A DNA stretch of 64,000 nucleotides. Source: Pirellulales bacterium. GTDB lineage: Bacteria > Planctomycetota > Planctomycetia > Pirellulales > JAEUIK01. Location: positions 1-64,000 of the forward strand of contig JAHBXR010000020.1 in NCBI GenBank assembly GCA_019636335.1, written 5' to 3'. The position numbers were made by a program, and so were the translations under genes. The notes under the pieces were generated by a model, which searched no databases, was not told the DNA's origin, and worked only from the letters and a program-made list of their open reading frames with translations. This document shows positions 36,701 through 44,101 of the stretch, piece by piece; the first letter of the stretch is position 1, and every line of letters begins with the position of its first letter.

Positions 36701-37209
36701 AGGAAGTATCTCGCTTTCGACAACTCGGTCCCTTCCCGCGCGGGCAGGGGAGCGCGCAGGATCACGATTTCGGACCCGAGTCGTCGCTGGCGGCGCCCGA
36801 TCTCGCCGCGAGCTATTCCGGCGTCAACAAGCAGCCCGTCGCCTGGGAGGTCGTTTCGGCCGAGCCCCTCGAGGGCCATCTGGCGTTCGACCAGGTGAAG
36901 CATGCCGCCGCCCACGGCAAGCGCGGCACGCGGGTCGTGAACTACTATCTCGTCTTCGCCGATAGCCCTGTCGAGCAAGAGGTAAAGCTGCTCTTGGGCA
37001 GCGACGATAGTTGTCGCTGCTGGGTCGGCGGGCGCGAAGTGCATCGCCACGACGGCTCCCGCGCCCTCACGCCAGCACAAGACGAAGTGACGACCAAACT
37101 CGCCCAGGGCCGCAACGCCATCGTGGTCAAAGTCGAGAACGTCGACGGACCAGGAGGAGTATCGCTGGCTATCGCAGCACCGCAACCGGTGGAACTGCGC
37201 ACGGAATGA
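33706..37209 (+). CDS. PVC-type CxxCH heme protein with dehydrogenase propeller and HEAT repeats
   Basis: The protein has 1167 residues with a signal peptide (LVTLVSLAVACLASTAQA). Residues about 30-400 are a membrane-bound-dehydrogenase-type propeller (LFASEPLLTNPSAIDIDTEG, GRNHDHGAHSLVLGPD). Residues 410-850 are HEAT-like helices (DDRDADVRRAAVVALVDL). A class-I cytochrome c motif CKDCH lies at 874-878 (AARCKDCHTVRGQGG), with GPDLSQIG as its usual companion. The C-terminal about 120 residues look like a PA14-type sugar-binding domain (LGSDDSCRCWVGGREVHRHDG). Proteins of this layout are a planctomycete/verrucomicrobial expansion linked to polysaccharide oxidation. It is divergent from ispG. 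Confidence 0.92.
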   Translation: MPMISSRHRLVTLVSLAVACLASTAQAQLPPEEELAALRPAAGLEVTLFASEPLLTNPSAIDIDTEGRVWVAEIEFYRKDAKTPPADKIKVIEDTDGDGRADRATIFAEGLFCPMSICVAGPRVFVATSPDLWMYEDLDGDLKADGPPKKLLTGFGGRNHDHGAHSLVLGPDHKWWMSHGDEGFDVTGTDGSHIKFPWGAVLRGELDGSQLETVAVNFRNPYEVCVSSFGEAYLSDNDNDGNFSTRICWILDGGDYGWFGKPPERVPAEIPFSSGWHFRAFQPGFVPGTIVTGFGSPCGICFYEGDAFGASLKNAPLHADAGPREVRRYPHEPQGYGQRGSTELLLTSQGDDYFRPDDVCAAPDGSLYVSDWYDGGVGGHAYNDPHRGRIFRLTPQGAKPARREKPGPYHNCAEALVALASPNLATQFLARERLLAEPEASVPLLAELSKNAEDPNVRARALWMLDRIGGSARGVVLAHLTNEDPSFRALAVRILRRHGAEYAAQILPLANDASPQAKREVLLAIANIDTSAALEALATLAEEYDGGDRYLLEAIHIAAKDRKRALYDELVRRQATSVDRMPLFALLDPVATGELQARQLADAGLSRADRQRVLQALGTNASLDSARSVLRFVADRAADAELRRLALALVAANLGGIWRDLAEDDELPHQLAPLVADAELQESALALVEARSLASLAPQVLTLAADADAPSRARSRAIEILARLRPEGVAPSLAPLVDDRDADVRRAAVVALVDLQDWATIEKLLSANTTDESSTDAIAREAAVQRLTSSTGGALWLLRAIDAHKLDAKLQTQAIARAIDHPDANVRVLFERFLPEGERPQRLGEAIRAQDILALAGHAERGRDIFFQSTAARCKDCHTVRGQGGSLGPDLSQIGRKYERATLLETILDPSKAIAPEYVPHVVETSGGQLYAGFVVERSDKQVVLKDAEDRLVRIAAKEVEAIEPQSKSVMPELILRDVTAQDAADLLAFLTSLKDAVQEVSRFRQLGPFPRGQGSAQDHDFGPESSLAAPDLAASYSGVNKQPVAWEVVSAEPLEGHLAFDQVKHAAAHGKRGTRVVNYYLVFADSPVEQEVKLLLGSDDSCRCWVGGREVHRHDGSRALTPAQDEVTTKLAQGRNAIVVKVENVDGPGGVSLAIAAPQPVELRTE

Positions 37210-37353
37210 CGTCCTACTCCGCTCCGCTAACGACCTCAGGGCGCCCAACGGAAGCCCGGAAAACGTGGTAGCATCCGACGGGACACGGCTGCTTGTCGAG
37301 AAGTACGACGTACTGTTGTCGCACCGTAAAGCTGAGTGGCAACGCGATTCGGT

Positions 37354-38052
37354 TTACCGCGCCACGCCAGCCAGCCCAGCCCAGTCGACTTCGCGGTCGA
37401 ACTCGTTGGCGCCGAATTGCACCTCGGCCAGGATGGGAGGTACCGCCCGCGCGGCCAGCTCCTTGGCGTTCGTCTCGACGCTGCGATCGCCAGCACCGTT
37501 ACCGGTACGGTTGAGCACGATCCCCGCCACCTCGAGTCCCTCGCGGTAGGTCGCCGCGGCGATCAAGGTCTGCAGCGTCTGGTTGATTGTGCCCAGGCAG
37601 TTCTTCGCCACCACGATGAGCGGAAAGCCGAAGTCGTTCGCCAGATCGGCCACATAGTCGGAGTCGGAGAGAGGGGACATCAGCCCGCCTGCTCCCTCGA
37701 CGACCACCACGTCGTACCCGTCACGCCAGGGATCGAGCCCCGAGCGCAGCAAGTCGGTGTCGATCTCCTGCCCCGCGGCCCGCGCGGCGATGTGGGGGGC
37801 CAAAGGCTCGGTGAAGCATTGCGGGCAGACCTGTTCGAGCCGACCTGGCCGGCCGGCGGCCTCCCACAGCGCGATCGCGTCATCGGCCAGCAGTTGGCTC
37901 CCCTCGGCGCGGCAGCCGCTAGCGGCCGGCTTGTAGACGCCGACGGAATAGCCCGCTTCGAACAAGCACCGCGCGATCATCGCCGCGACGTAGGTCTTGC
38001 CGACGGCGGTATCGGTGCCGGTGACGAAAAGTCCTCGAACTGGCTTGGTCAT
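37354..38052 (-). CDS. bioD: Dethiobiotin synthetase
   Basis: The protein has 232 residues. It closes the ureido ring of dethiobiotin from DAPA, CO2 and ATP. The P-loop GTDTAVGKT (12-20) and the motif VVVVEGAGGLMSPLSD are diagnostic, along with KPAASGC and the nucleotide-binding segment IVLNRTG. Length and layout match BioD. No other bio genes are in the window, so biotin synthesis genes are dispersed or lie elsewhere. It is divergent from aguB with 131 bp between, and converges on the CxxCH gene. Confidence 0.93.
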   Translation of the reverse strand: MTKPVRGLFVTGTDTAVGKTYVAAMIARCLFEAGYSVGVYKPAASGCRAEGSQLLADDAIALWEAAGRPGRLEQVCPQCFTEPLAPHIAARAAGQEIDTDLLRSGLDPWRDGYDVVVVEGAGGLMSPLSDSDYVADLANDFGFPLIVVAKNCLGTINQTLQTLIAAATYREGLEVAGIVLNRTGNGAGDRSVETNAKELAARAVPPILAEVQFGANEFDREVDWAGLAGVAR

Positions 38053-38184
38053 CGTGCCGCTTCTCCCTTCCGCGTCACCCGTGAGCCGAGGGCGCCACAG
38101 GGAGGCCCGGATGAAAATGCTGGCGCTGCCAACCAGAGAGGCTCATTGTCCGCGCGGACGGCAATAAGGTAGCATCAGCTTCGT

Positions 38185-39093
38185 ATGACGACAAAAGAAA
38201 AACAACCTGCCCCGCGTCCTGCCGTGTCCGGCGATAAAGTCACGGTAGCGCTCGTGCAGATGACCTGTGTCGAGGCGAAGCAGCCCAACATTGACAAGGC
38301 CGTGCGCCGCATCGTCGAGGCTGCCGCCGCCGGCGCGAATATCGTCTGCCTGCAAGAACTTTTCGCCGGGCAGTACCCCTGCCAGACCGAAGACCATCGC
38401 CGCTTCGACGAGGCCGAAACCATTCCCGGCCCGCAGACCGAGGCCCTCTCGGCCGCGGCCCGCGACGCCGGAGTCGTCGTCGTCGGTTCGATCTTCGAGC
38501 GGCGCGCGCCCGGCCTGTTCCACAACACGGCCGTCGTCTTCAATGCCGATGGCTCGCAGGCCGGCGTCTATCGCAAAATGCACATTCCCGACGATCCCCT
38601 TTACTACGAGAAGTTCTACTTCACGCCGGGCGATCTCGGGTTCCGCAGCTTCGACACCCACTACGGCCGCCTGGGAGTCTGCGTCTGCTGGGATCAATGG
38701 TATCCCGAAGGAGCCCGGCTTACGGCCATGACCGGCGCGCAGATCTTGTTCTATCCCACCGCCATCGGCTGGCACCCCAGCGAGAAAGCCGAGTTCGGCG
38801 CCAGCCAGCACTCGGCCTGGGAAACCATGATGCGTAGCCACGCCATTGCCAACGGCGTCTTCGTCGCAGCGCCGAATCGCACCGGCATCGAAGGGAACAT
38901 CGAATTCTGGGGCGCCTCGTTCGTGGCCGATCCGAACGGCAACGTGCTGGCCCGCGCCTCGCACGACGCCGAGGAGACGTTGCTCGTCGAGTGCAACCTG
39001 GCGCAGATCGAGGTGGTGCGCACGCATTGGCCCTTCCTGCGCGATCGGCGCATCGACGCCTACGGCGATCTCACGCGGCGCTATCTCGACTGA
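38185..39093 (+). CDS. aguB: N-carbamoylputrescine amidohydrolase
   Basis: The protein has 302 residues. The nitrilase-superfamily triad is Glu58 (CLQELFAGQYPC), Lys131 (YRKMHIPDDPLYYEKFYF) and Cys168 (CVCWDQWYPE). The long loop HIPDDPxYYEKFYFTPGD and the tail THWPFLRDRRIDAYGDLTRR are diagnostic for AguB, which hydrolyses N-carbamoylputrescine to putrescine, CO2 and ammonia. The enzyme is cytoplasmic. The next gene, 9 nt downstream, is agmatine deiminase, which makes its substrate, so the pair forms a complete agmatine-to-putrescine route. Confidence 0.95.
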   Translation: MTTKEKQPAPRPAVSGDKVTVALVQMTCVEAKQPNIDKAVRRIVEAAAAGANIVCLQELFAGQYPCQTEDHRRFDEAETIPGPQTEALSAAARDAGVVVVGSIFERRAPGLFHNTAVVFNADGSQAGVYRKMHIPDDPLYYEKFYFTPGDLGFRSFDTHYGRLGVCVCWDQWYPEGARLTAMTGAQILFYPTAIGWHPSEKAEFGASQHSAWETMMRSHAIANGVFVAAPNRTGIEGNIEFWGASFVADPNGNVLARASHDAEETLLVECNLAQIEVVRTHWPFLRDRRIDAYGDLTRRYLD

Positions 39094-39102
39094 GGATTCT
39101 CG

Positions 39103-40137
39103 ATGAGCGACGCTACGCCCGCCGCGCTCGGCTACCGCATGCCCGCCGAATGGGAGCCGCACGCCGCGACCTGGCTTTCGTGGCCCCACAACCGCGAGAG
39201 CTGGCCCGGCAAGTTCGATCCGGTGCCGCCGATCTGGGGGCAACTCGTCCGCGCGCTCGCCCCCGGCGAGCACGTCCACATCCTCGCCGGCCGCCCCGAC
39301 GTCATGGCCGACGCCCGCCAGCATGTAGGCGATATCTCCAACGTCACGCTGCACGACATCAAAACCAACGATGCCTGGATGCGCGATCACGGGCCGACCT
39401 TTCTCGTTGGCCCGACTGGTTCGCCCCCCGCGCTTGTCGATTGGGAGTACAACGCCTGGGGGGGCAAGTATCCCCCCTTCGACGACGACAACCGCGTTCC
39501 GCGCCAGATCGCCGAGATCACCGGTCGCCGCCGCTACGCCCCGGGCATCATCCTCGAAGGGGGCGCCATCGACGTCGATGGCCGCGGCACGCTGCTGACC
39601 ACCGAGCAATGCCTGCTGAATCCGAATCGCAATCCGCACCTTTCGCGGCAAGAGATCGAGCAGTACCTGGCCGACTATCTCGCGGTGCGGCGCGTGCTGT
39701 GGCTGGCCGGGGGCATTGCCGGCGACGACACCGACGGCCACATCGACGAGTTGGCCCGCTTCGTGAAGCCGGGTGTGGTGGTCGCCGCCTACGAAGCGGA
39801 CAAATCGAGCGACAACTATCAGGCGCTGGCCGACAACTGGGAACGACTGCAAACGTTCGAGGACGTCGACGGAAAAAAACTCGAGGTGCTTCCCCTCCAG
39901 CAACCCGCGCCGGCCTACTACAACGATCAACGCCTGCCCGGCAGCTACTGCAACTTCTACATCGGCAACCGCGTGGTGGTGGTGCCGCAGTACGACGACC
40001 CCGCCGACGCCCCGGCGCTTGAAACGCTAAGCCGGCTCTTCCCCGACCGCCAGGTACTCGGCATCCGCGCGGTCGATCTCGTCTGGGGACTCGGTGCGTT
40101 CCACTGCATCACGCAGCAAGAACCGCGACTGCCCTAG
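39103..40137 (+). CDS. aguA: Agmatine deiminase
   Basis: The protein has 344 residues. It converts agmatine to N-carbamoylputrescine and ammonia. Family motifs are MPAEWEPHAATWLSWPHN, DAWMRDHGPTFLV, EGGAIDVDGRGTLLTTEQCL, DDTDGHIDE and the catalytic Cys335 in GAFHCITQQEP. It belongs to the guanidine-modifying fold with porphyromonas-type peptidylarginine deiminase, but the pairing with aguB settles the function. It is in an operon with aguB (9-nt gap). Confidence 0.95.
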   Translation: MSDATPAALGYRMPAEWEPHAATWLSWPHNRESWPGKFDPVPPIWGQLVRALAPGEHVHILAGRPDVMADARQHVGDISNVTLHDIKTNDAWMRDHGPTFLVGPTGSPPALVDWEYNAWGGKYPPFDDDNRVPRQIAEITGRRRYAPGIILEGGAIDVDGRGTLLTTEQCLLNPNRNPHLSRQEIEQYLADYLAVRRVLWLAGGIAGDDTDGHIDELARFVKPGVVVAAYEADKSSDNYQALADNWERLQTFEDVDGKKLEVLPLQQPAPAYYNDQRLPGSYCNFYIGNRVVVVPQYDDPADAPALETLSRLFPDRQVLGIRAVDLVWGLGAFHCITQQEPRLP

Positions 40138-40328
40138 ATTCAACTCGTCAACAAGCAGCATGGCGCTTCTCGGCAGAAGGAGCGTCACAGACGTATGTCA
40201 TAGATTGCTTCGAGTTTCTTCAGCGAGGTCGTTCGTCGCAACTGGCATCGCCACAATGGCATGCAACAACCAGGAGCGACGTAACTCGCTGTTGTCGATT
40301 GACTTACGCCACTGTGACAGATAACATT

Positions 40329-40342
40329 TTGACACAAGTCAA
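40329..40342 (+). promoter_or_regulatory. Candidate -35/operator dyad of the hic-like operon
   Basis: TTGAC-ACAA-GTCAA is a perfect 5-bp dyad whose left half forms a consensus -35 (TTGACA). The -10 region 16-19 nt downstream is poor (GATATG/TATGGA), so this is a tentative promoter with possible autoregulation. Confidence 0.3.
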
Positions 40343-40364
40343 GTTTCTCTTGATATGGAGTCGA

Positions 40365-40393
40365 GGAGTCCGCTAGGACTCCGATTCTTTTTT
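40365..40393 (+). terminator. Rho-independent terminator
   Basis: GGAGTCC (40365-40371), loop GCTA, GGACTCC (40376-40382), then GATTC and six T (40388-40393). It lies 228 nt after aguA and 49 nt before the hicB-like start, so it either ends aguBA or attenuates the hic-like operon. Confidence 0.65.
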
Positions 40394-40441
40394 CACGTTC
40401 CGACAAGGTCGGCGACCATTCACTAGTCCGGCTCGCGCACA

Positions 40442-40756
40442 ATGGCTGACATGAATGAAATTCGCTTGGACTTGAACGTAATCGTCTATTGGGAAGACGA
40501 GTGGTGGATCGCCCATTGCCTTGAACTGGATCTTCCAGCAGAAGGCTCTAGCCCTGAAGAGGCAATGGAATCTCTGATGGGACTGATCATGCTGCAAGTC
40601 ACGACCGCGCTTGCTGAAGGAAATATAGAATCGGTATATGCGCCTGCTCCAGCCGAGCTTTGGCGTATGTTTTCGATCGCGCGCGACATGAATATTTCCT
40701 TGACTCCATCGCAGCCGATTCACCGAGTAAACGCCCGCGAGTTGACGCTGGCATAG
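40442..40756 (+). CDS. HicB-like antitoxin
   Basis: The protein has 104 residues. The HicB/UPF0150 core is visible: DLNVIVYWEDEWWIAHCLELDLPAEGSSPEEAMESL, the partly degraded RNase H-like fold that blocks HicA. The C-terminal part (APAPAELWRMFSIARDMNIS) does not show the ribbon-helix-helix or HTH domain found in many HicB proteins, so DNA-binding autoregulation is doubtful. The pair is in antitoxin-first order, 6 nt apart. Its codon use is less GC-biased than the neighbours, as expected for a mobile toxin-antitoxin module. Confidence 0.7.
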   Translation: MADMNEIRLDLNVIVYWEDEWWIAHCLELDLPAEGSSPEEAMESLMGLIMLQVTTALAEGNIESVYAPAPAELWRMFSIARDMNISLTPSQPIHRVNARELTLA

Positions 40757-40762
40757 TCGGTT

Positions 40763-41014
40763 ATGGACAAGACGCTTCGATACCGAGACCTGCTTGCAAT
40801 TCTCAAGCGCTATGGGGTCCAGGAGTCTGCCTCCCGAGGCAAGGGTTCTGAGCGAATGCTGAGCCGCATGGTATCTGGACAAAAGCGCAGCATTCCCACC
40901 AAATGCCACAATGAATCCGATCAGAAGCCCAAGGCGGTGATAAAGGCGATCCGCCGACGCCTCGGATTAACTGCCGCGGACGGGGTGTCTGATAAGGATT
41001 TCTACGGCGATTAG
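40763..41014 (+). CDS. HicA-like mRNA interferase, variant active site
   Basis: The protein has 83 residues and fits the YcfA/HicA double-stranded RNA-binding-like fold: RYRDLLAILKRYGVQESASRGKGSERM, then IPTKCHNESDQKPKAVIKAIRRRLGL. In classical HicA the catalytic His lies in GSHH; the equivalent here is GSER, so the canonical nucleophile is absent, although a His is kept in TKCHNE. It may be a subfamily with a shifted active site or an inactive relic. It is coupled to the hicB-like gene and converges on the GTPase gene 31 nt away. Confidence 0.65.
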   Translation: MDKTLRYRDLLAILKRYGVQESASRGKGSERMLSRMVSGQKRSIPTKCHNESDQKPKAVIKAIRRRLGLTAADGVSDKDFYGD

Positions 41015-41045
41015 CCGTCTTGACATCAACACATCACGCCGTGTG

Positions 41046-42842
41046 TTAGGCAATCTTATGTCCCAATCGCTCCGTGGGCTCGGCCACTTTGGCGCGCAGC
41101 GCCCCCACGCGGGCCTCCAGGCGTTCGAGTTCGTGGCTGAAGTGTGCCGCGGCGCGGCATGGGTCGTCGTAGTCGGCGAAGAGGGCCGACATCGCGCCGG
41201 CCGACATCCATTTCTCCGCCAGCTCGTTCACCGCCCCTTTCAAACCGCGCCGCAGGCGGCTCGTGTAGGCCCACAACAGCAGGGCGCACCACAGCACGAG
41301 CCACAACCCCGACGCCATGAGAAAATCGATGCCGAAGACCGGCACTGGCTCCGGCGCGAGCCACGAGTCATAGAAGAAATTTCGTCCCAGCCGGTACAAG
41401 AGCACGCCGAGCATGGCCAGCAGCAACAGCTCGTACCTTGCCCGCGTGAACCAGCCGATGTGCTTGTTCGCCAGGCGGCGCACCGTTTCCTGCAAATCGT
41501 TCGAGGCCCGCGCGGCGAACGATTCACCCGCCACGACCGCTTCGCGCGCCAGCCGGTCGCTCGACTCGTGTCGCACGGTGAGCTCCGCCTCGGCCGCATA
41601 ACCGTCGAGAATGATCGACGCCGTGCGCAGTTCCCCGGAGCACCACTCCCAAGCCGCGGCACGGCGCACCGCCTCGTTCGCGCGTTTCGAGCTTTGAAGC
41701 TGGCGCAGCGCCTGCGCGCCGGCCACCGTGCCCCATAGCGCCATCTGCGCCGGCGTTCGCGCGCGCATCAATACAGCCCCCGAGATCAGCCCTCCCAGTC
41801 CTTGATACGCCCGCAGCAGAAGCGAGAAGGGACTGTACCCCCAGCGCGACGTCACCTCGGCCAGCAGGCGGTTCTCCCACTGGCGCCGGCTCGACAGCAG
41901 CTCGTCGCGCATCCGCGCGGAGAGAACCGCCGCCAGTCGTCCGCGCTGCTCGACGAGCGCCTCTTCCACGGCGCCGAGCGCCGGCCGTGCCGCCTCGAGC
42001 CGCGCGCGACAGGTGGAGAGCGTCTCGTGCGTGAGATCGAGAAAGTTCGCCCGGCGGATGCGATTCCCCGCCGCGCCGGCAAGCTGCCGCGTCAGCAGAT
42101 CGACCAGCCGCGCGAACTCGCCGCGCGGCGCGATCCCCCCCTGTGCGTCGGCCAGCGCCTGTGGCGAATCGACGAAGAAGATCTCCCCCGTCTCGTAGTC
42201 CTTCGCCAGCAGTTGCCGCAGATCGTCGCGCACGTCGGCGTCGGTATCGGCGTGCGTCACGACGAACACGAGCCTTGCCCCCGGCGCCGCCGCGGCCAGC
42301 TCTTCGAGCACCCGCGCGCTGCGATACTTCTGCTGCGTCGTCGTCACCAACAGCACGTCGCAGTGGGGCAGGATCTCGCGCAGCCGCGCCAGATTCGTCC
42401 CGCGCGATTCGGCGTCTTCGGTCGTGTCGGGATCGGGACAATCCACCACCACGAGATCCCGCAGCGCGGGTAGGTCGCGCGTCACGACATCGACCGAGGC
42501 CGGATCGATCCCCAACAGCTCGGGCCGCAGATCGTTGCGGCAGACCAGCGTCGGACGGCGCGTCGTCGGGCGCTCGCGTCCCGCGCGCACCACCTCGGCC
42601 CCCACCAGCGCGTTGACCAGCGTGCTCTTGCCGGTCCCCGTGCCGCCGAGCGTGGCTACCACCAGCGGGGCCTCGAGCCGCAATCGCAACGAGCTCGCCC
42701 GTTCCGACAATCGCGCCACCAGCGCCGCCGAGCGCCGCGCCGGCCCCCAGGCCGGCGCCCCTTCTCCCCACTGGCGCAGCTCCGCCGCCAGCGAGTCGAT
42801 CTCGGCCAAGAGCTCCAGATGTGCCAGTTCGCCGTCGTGCAT
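41046..42842 (-). CDS. Dynamin-like/YfjP-type GTPase with two membrane segments
   Basis: The protein has 598 residues. G1 is GGTGTGKST (66-74), G2 region TTRRPT, G3 VVVDCPDPDTT (Asp134) and G4 THAD (196-199). A long helical middle part is followed by two membrane helices (LLLLAMLGVLLYRLG near 478-492 and LWLVLWCALLLWAY near 518-531) and a C-terminal coiled coil (FSHELERLEARVGALRAKVAE). The layout of GTPase, helical stalk, paired membrane segments and helix resembles bacterial dynamin-like and YfjP/EngA-related membrane GTPases involved in membrane remodelling or cell shape. It is a monocistronic gene. Confidence 0.8.
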   Translation of the reverse strand: MHDGELAHLELLAEIDSLAAELRQWGEGAPAWGPARRSAALVARLSERASSLRLRLEAPLVVATLGGTGTGKSTLVNALVGAEVVRAGRERPTTRRPTLVCRNDLRPELLGIDPASVDVVTRDLPALRDLVVVDCPDPDTTEDAESRGTNLARLREILPHCDVLLVTTTQQKYRSARVLEELAAAAPGARLVFVVTHADTDADVRDDLRQLLAKDYETGEIFFVDSPQALADAQGGIAPRGEFARLVDLLTRQLAGAAGNRIRRANFLDLTHETLSTCRARLEAARPALGAVEEALVEQRGRLAAVLSARMRDELLSSRRQWENRLLAEVTSRWGYSPFSLLLRAYQGLGGLISGAVLMRARTPAQMALWGTVAGAQALRQLQSSKRANEAVRRAAAWEWCSGELRTASIILDGYAAEAELTVRHESSDRLAREAVVAGESFAARASNDLQETVRRLANKHIGWFTRARYELLLLAMLGVLLYRLGRNFFYDSWLAPEPVPVFGIDFLMASGLWLVLWCALLLWAYTSRLRRGLKGAVNELAEKWMSAGAMSALFADYDDPCRAAAHFSHELERLEARVGALRAKVAEPTERLGHKIA

Positions 42843-42844
42843 GG

Positions 42845-42952
42845 GGCAGTGGTTAGTGGTCAGGGGACAGTGACTAGCCTAGCAACAACCGTTCAATGAG
42901 TCGGCGGTGAAAACGAACAACTGGCCACTGACCCCTGCCCCTAGCCACTGCC
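42845..42952. repeat. Inverted repeat, family 3 (AGTGGTCAGGGG motif)
   Basis: The left arm 42845-42877 (GGCAGTGGTTAGTGGTCAGG...) and the right arm 42921-42952 (CTGGCCACTGACCCCTGCCC...) match in reverse complement over about 32 bp with a few changes. A half-copy (CCTAACCCCTGACCACTA) lies at 63371-63388. It fills the gap between the GTPase and enolase-superfamily genes. Confidence 0.6.
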
Positions 42953-42960
42953 ACTCTACC

Positions 42961-44052
42961 TCACCCCAGCGACCACCGTTCGAGCTTGTCGCGATCGACC
43001 GAAATGCCCAACCCCGGCCGCAGCGGCACGGTCATCATCCCGTCGACCGTTTCGAGTGGCTCGGCGAGCAAGTCGTTGCCGCCGGAACGGTAAGCCGATT
43101 CGTTGCCGATCACGAACGACGGGGTCGCGGCGGCCAATTGCAGCGACGCGGCCAGGGCAATACCTCCGCGCGAACCCACGGCCAGCGACGCCGCGAGCCC
43201 CGCCGCCTCGGCCACGGCCGCCGCGCGCCGCGCGGCAAGCAGGCCCCCCATGCGATCGGCGCACACGACGATCCCGTCGATCGCCGAGCCGCACACCAGG
43301 TCGTGTACCTGCCGCGAGCCCCCGGCGCCGATCGTGGCCGCCAAAGGAAGCGACACCTGGGCGCGCAATTCCACCAGCGATTCGACCGTGCCGTCAGCCA
43401 GCGGATCGAGACAATAGCGCGCTCCGGCACTGGCGAGCGCCGCGCACAATTCGCTGGCACGCGCGATGTCGTAGCCCTCTTCGGCATCGAAACGCCATTC
43501 GAGGCGATCTCCCGCCGACGAACGCATCGCCGCGATGCTGGCCAGATCTTCTTCCAGCACGCCAGACGAGGTCACGATCTGCACGTGGAACCCCTGATCG
43601 GCCAGCTCGCGCGAAAGCTGCGCCGTTCGCTCCGGTGGACCCATGGGCAATCGCGCCGCCAGCGGCACTCGACCCCGATACACGCCCCCCCACAGGTGCG
43701 CGAGGGGTTGTCCCGCCGCCTGCCCCACCAGATCCCACGAGGCGATTTCGACCGCGGCCCGCAAGGCGGGGCTGTCGAGCGTATCGAGCTCCACCAGCGA
43801 AGCGATGTCGAAGATGCTTCGCCCGGCCAGGATCGGCAGCAAGGCGTCGCGCCGCGAAGCGAGTTCTCCCGCGCGCCAGGGGAGCACCGCCTCTCCCCAG
43901 CCTTCCTGCCCGGCATCGCACGCCAGCCGCACCACTACCGCACGGCTGGCGGGCGCCAGTCCGAAGGCGGGCAACTCGACGAGAAAGAAATCGAGATCGG
44001 CCAGACGGATCTCGCGCGTCCGTTCCGGCCAGGTGTTCCAATGCGCCGCCAC
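42961..44052 (-). CDS. Enolase-superfamily (MR_MLE) protein without canonical catalytic residues
   Basis: The start is GTG at 44052 with GGGAGG upstream; the protein has 363 residues. The fold signature is good: ALRAAVEIASWDLVGQAAGQ ends the capping domain, and a barrel follows. But the expected KxK of strand 2 reads HVQIVTS, the metal-ligand Glu of the IEQP motif is lost (CLDPL), the third metal ligand reads ATIGAG, and the distal Lys of strand 6 is IVVCAD. Only the first Asp (WRFDAEEGY) remains. It is therefore probably a non-catalytic or repurposed paralogue of the racemase/cycloisomerase family. It follows ispH by 49 nt, likely as one transcript. Confidence 0.7.
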   Translation of the reverse strand: MAAHWNTWPERTREIRLADLDFFLVELPAFGLAPASRAVVVRLACDAGQEGWGEAVLPWRAGELASRRDALLPILAGRSIFDIASLVELDTLDSPALRAAVEIASWDLVGQAAGQPLAHLWGGVYRGRVPLAARLPMGPPERTAQLSRELADQGFHVQIVTSSGVLEEDLASIAAMRSSAGDRLEWRFDAEEGYDIARASELCAALASAGARYCLDPLADGTVESLVELRAQVSLPLAATIGAGGSRQVHDLVCGSAIDGIVVCADRMGGLLAARRAAAVAEAAGLAASLAVGSRGGIALAASLQLAAATPSFVIGNESAYRSGGNDLLAEPLETVDGMMTVPLRPGLGISVDRDKLERWSLG

Positions 44053-44101
44053 GCGACGTCCTCCCGACGAATGTGGCGGTTGCTGCGCGGTCACGTCCGC
44101 C

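Larger units (their letters stand above)
40138..40441. other. 304-bp intergenic region upstream of the hicB/hicA-like pair
   Basis: It is more A/T-rich than the flanking genes. It holds a perfect TTGACA (40329-40334) within a dyad and a hairpin with T-run (listed separately). Short reading frames here have no protein-like features. Confidence 0.45.

Noticed and set aside
37210..37353. GTAGCATCC sequence near 37267 as another family-2 repeat
   Set aside because: Only the short GTAGCA matches; there is no second arm, inner hairpin or AGAGGATC tail.
40185..40442. 85-residue minus-strand frame upstream of the hic-like pair
   Set aside because: It runs through the terminator hairpin and promoter region and has no protein-like pattern.
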